Source: Nitrosospira sp.
GTDB lineage: Bacteria; Pseudomonadota; Gammaproteobacteria; Burkholderiales; Nitrosomonadaceae
Direction of reading: 5' to 3'
NCBI GenBank assembly: GCA_013821425.1
Contig: JACDGV010000001.1
Location: forward strand, 248,001-312,000
DNA: 64,000 nt
Below the pieces are notes generated by a model. The model did no database searches and was not told where the DNA came from. It was given only the letters and a program-made list of their open reading frames with translations. Shown here piece by piece: positions 62,903 through 64,000 of this stretch; position 1 is the stretch's first letter; each line of letters opens with the position of its first letter. The position numbers and the translations under genes are program-made.

Positions 62903-63727
62903 TTATTGATCGTTTGCGGCGGTCTCCTTCAAGCCCGTAGTCAAATGCGGCGCAATTACCTGTAGAAGTTGCCCGAATATTCTAGGGTTGCCCGCGACCA
63001 CATTGCCGCTGCGCAGATAGCTGTCGTTTCCTTCCATGTCTCCTACCAGCCCACCGGCCTCGGTAATGAGCAGGCAGCCTGCTGCCATATCCCAGGGCGA
63101 TAGCCCGAACTCCCAAAATCCGTCATAGCGGCCAGCCGCCACGTATGCCAGATCGAGCGCGGCAGAGCCGGGACGCCGGATGCCGGCGACTCGCGGCATG
63201 ATGTCCTTGAACATGGCGAGGTAAGCTTCCGCGTGCGTGAATTCGCGGAACGGAAAGCCCGTGCCGATCAGGCAGTCGCCGAGCTGGGTGCGCTTGCTCA
63301 CCCGCAGACGGTGATCGTTCAGATAGGCACCCTGCCCTCGGCTGGCGGTGAACAATTCATTGCCAGAGGGGTTGTACACAACCGCCTGCGTAAGAATCTT
63401 CTTGTGCATTAGCGCAATAGATACCGAGTAATGCGGAAAGCCGTGGAGAAAATTGGTCGTCCCATCGAGCGGGTCGATAACCCATTGGTATTCCGACTTG
63501 CCGGGGTCGCCTTGAGCGCCGCTTTCTTCTGCTAGAATAGCGTGATTGGGATAGGCATCCAGTAGCACGCCGATAATGGCCTCTTCCGCTGCCCCATCCA
63601 CTTCACTGACAAAATCATTGTGCGCTTTGCGCGACACGTGCAGCAAATCGAGATTCTGCGCAGCGCGATTGATAATGCCGCCTGCGCGGCGGGCGGCTTT
63701 TACCGCAATGGTGAGCATTGGCTGCAT
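62903..63727 (-). CDS. suhB: Inositol-1-monophosphatase family protein SuhB
   Basis: A 274-residue magnesium-dependent phosphatase. The metal-binding motifs are [21 protein letters not shown], and [15 protein letters not shown]. In proteobacteria SuhB also acts as a ribosomal RNA antitermination factor with the NusB complex, so its role may be in rRNA synthesis rather than inositol metabolism. Divergent with trmJ, as commonly seen in beta- and gammaproteobacteria. Confidence 0.94.
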   Translation of the reverse strand: MQPMLTIAVKAARRAGGIINRAAQNLDLLHVSRKAHNDFVSEVDGAAEEAIIGVLLDAYPNHAILAEESGAQGDPGKSEYQWVIDPLDGTTNFLHGFPHYSVSIALMHKKILTQAVVYNPSGNELFTASRGQGAYLNDHRLRVSKRTQLGDCLIGTGFPFREFTHAEAYLAMFKDIMPRVAGIRRPGSAALDLAYVAAGRYDGFWEFGLSPWDMAAGCLLITEAGGLVGDMEGNDSYLRSGNVVAGNPRIFGQLLQVIAPHLTTGLKETAANDQ

Positions 63728-63833
63728 TGTTTGAATTCGGAATTGGAAGGAGTGTGAATATTAACCCAAATCCGCGGTTCCACGGGTGGAGTGTGCGTTT
63801 TCGTGGGAGCGGGACACCTGCCGTCATGCCAGG

Positions 63834-64000
63834 ATGAGCGGCAGCTACGGATCGGGGATTAATATCAAACCTCATCATCCTTTTGCCAAGGTTCGCGTGG
63901 TGTTGAGCCGGCCCAGTCATCCCGGCAACATCGGCGCGGCGGCACGGGCAATGAAAACGATGGGCCTGAGTTCGCTCTACCTGGTGAATCCCCGGTCGTT
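63834..64000 (+). CDS. trmJ: tRNA (Cm32/Um32) methyltransferase TrmJ, 5' end only
   Basis: The first 55 codons before the right edge. After a short leader ([17 protein letters not shown]) the SPOUT methyltransferase start appears: [21 protein letters not shown], then [15 protein letters not shown]. That matches TrmJ-type 2'-O-methyltransferases modifying tRNA position 32. Position next to suhB supports the call. The start is the ATG at 63834; a later GTG at 63897 or 63900 is possible, since the first 17 residues are not conserved. Confidence 0.85.
   Translation, partial: MSGSYGSGINIKPHHPFAKVRVVLSRPSHPGNIGAAARAMKTMGLSSLYLVNPRS

Overview
The window looks like chromosomal DNA of a betaproteobacterium, most plausibly a Nitrosospira-type member of the Nitrosomonadales. 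The evidence is gene content and order: smc-zipA-ligA, rpsB-tsf-pyrH-frr-uppS-cdsA-dxr-rseP-bamA-skp-fabZ-rnhB, divergent suhB/trmJ, a methylthioinosine-type phosphorylase next to def, and a PEP-CTERM-like remnant. No ammonia-oxidation gene lies here, so the genus is an inference. No rRNA, tRNA, CRISPR array, phage or intact insertion sequence was recognised.

Layout. 1-4.9 kb: 5' part of lptD (cut by the left edge), divergent from mpl, then a DUF3617 periplasmic protein. 5.2-13.7 kb is the accessory part: an exported ankyrin protein, an operon of a RoxA-like di-heme c-type lipoprotein plus a cytochrome P450, and divergently an exported Asp-box (BNR) protein with a Cys-rich motif followed by a TonB-dependent receptor. 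13.8-28.4 kb: serB, purT, an SH3 lipoprotein, a Cache-HAMP-GGDEF diguanylate cyclase, mfd, recJ, a BON/DUF1207 protein, an SMR exporter, a pirin, a broken PEP-CTERM ORF and queF. 28.5-38.2 kb: smc-zipA-ligA, galU, hpt, mtnP and def. 38.4-41.0 kb, minus strand: aroK, an EF-hand protein, a 24-residue membrane protein and a yqjD-yqjE-yqjK-like stress cluster. 41.3-53.5 kb: the long translation, isoprenoid and envelope cluster. 53.7-64 kb: slyD, mutS, a frameshifted hybrid histidine kinase, a GH63-type glycosidase, suhB and the start of trmJ.

How the genes work together. The envelope theme is strong. LptD, BamA, Skp and RseP build and police the outer membrane; Mpl, UppS and CdsA feed peptidoglycan and phospholipid synthesis; FabZ feeds fatty acid and lipid A synthesis. 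However, lpxD, lpxA and lpxB, which normally sit among skp-fabZ-rnhB, are absent from this locus. A second theme is translation and growth: S2, EF-Ts, RRF, UMP kinase and deformylase, with a 14-bp inverted repeat at the predicted 5' end of the rpsB leader.

Most promising items for a second look: the di-heme/P450 operon, the BNR-CxCC protein with its TonB receptor, repeated motifs in the LptD N-terminus, a 27-bp dispersed repeat shared by two convergent intergenic regions, the 24-residue membrane protein, the rpsB leader hairpin, and the kinase frameshift. No clearly new multi-gene defence or mobile system was found.
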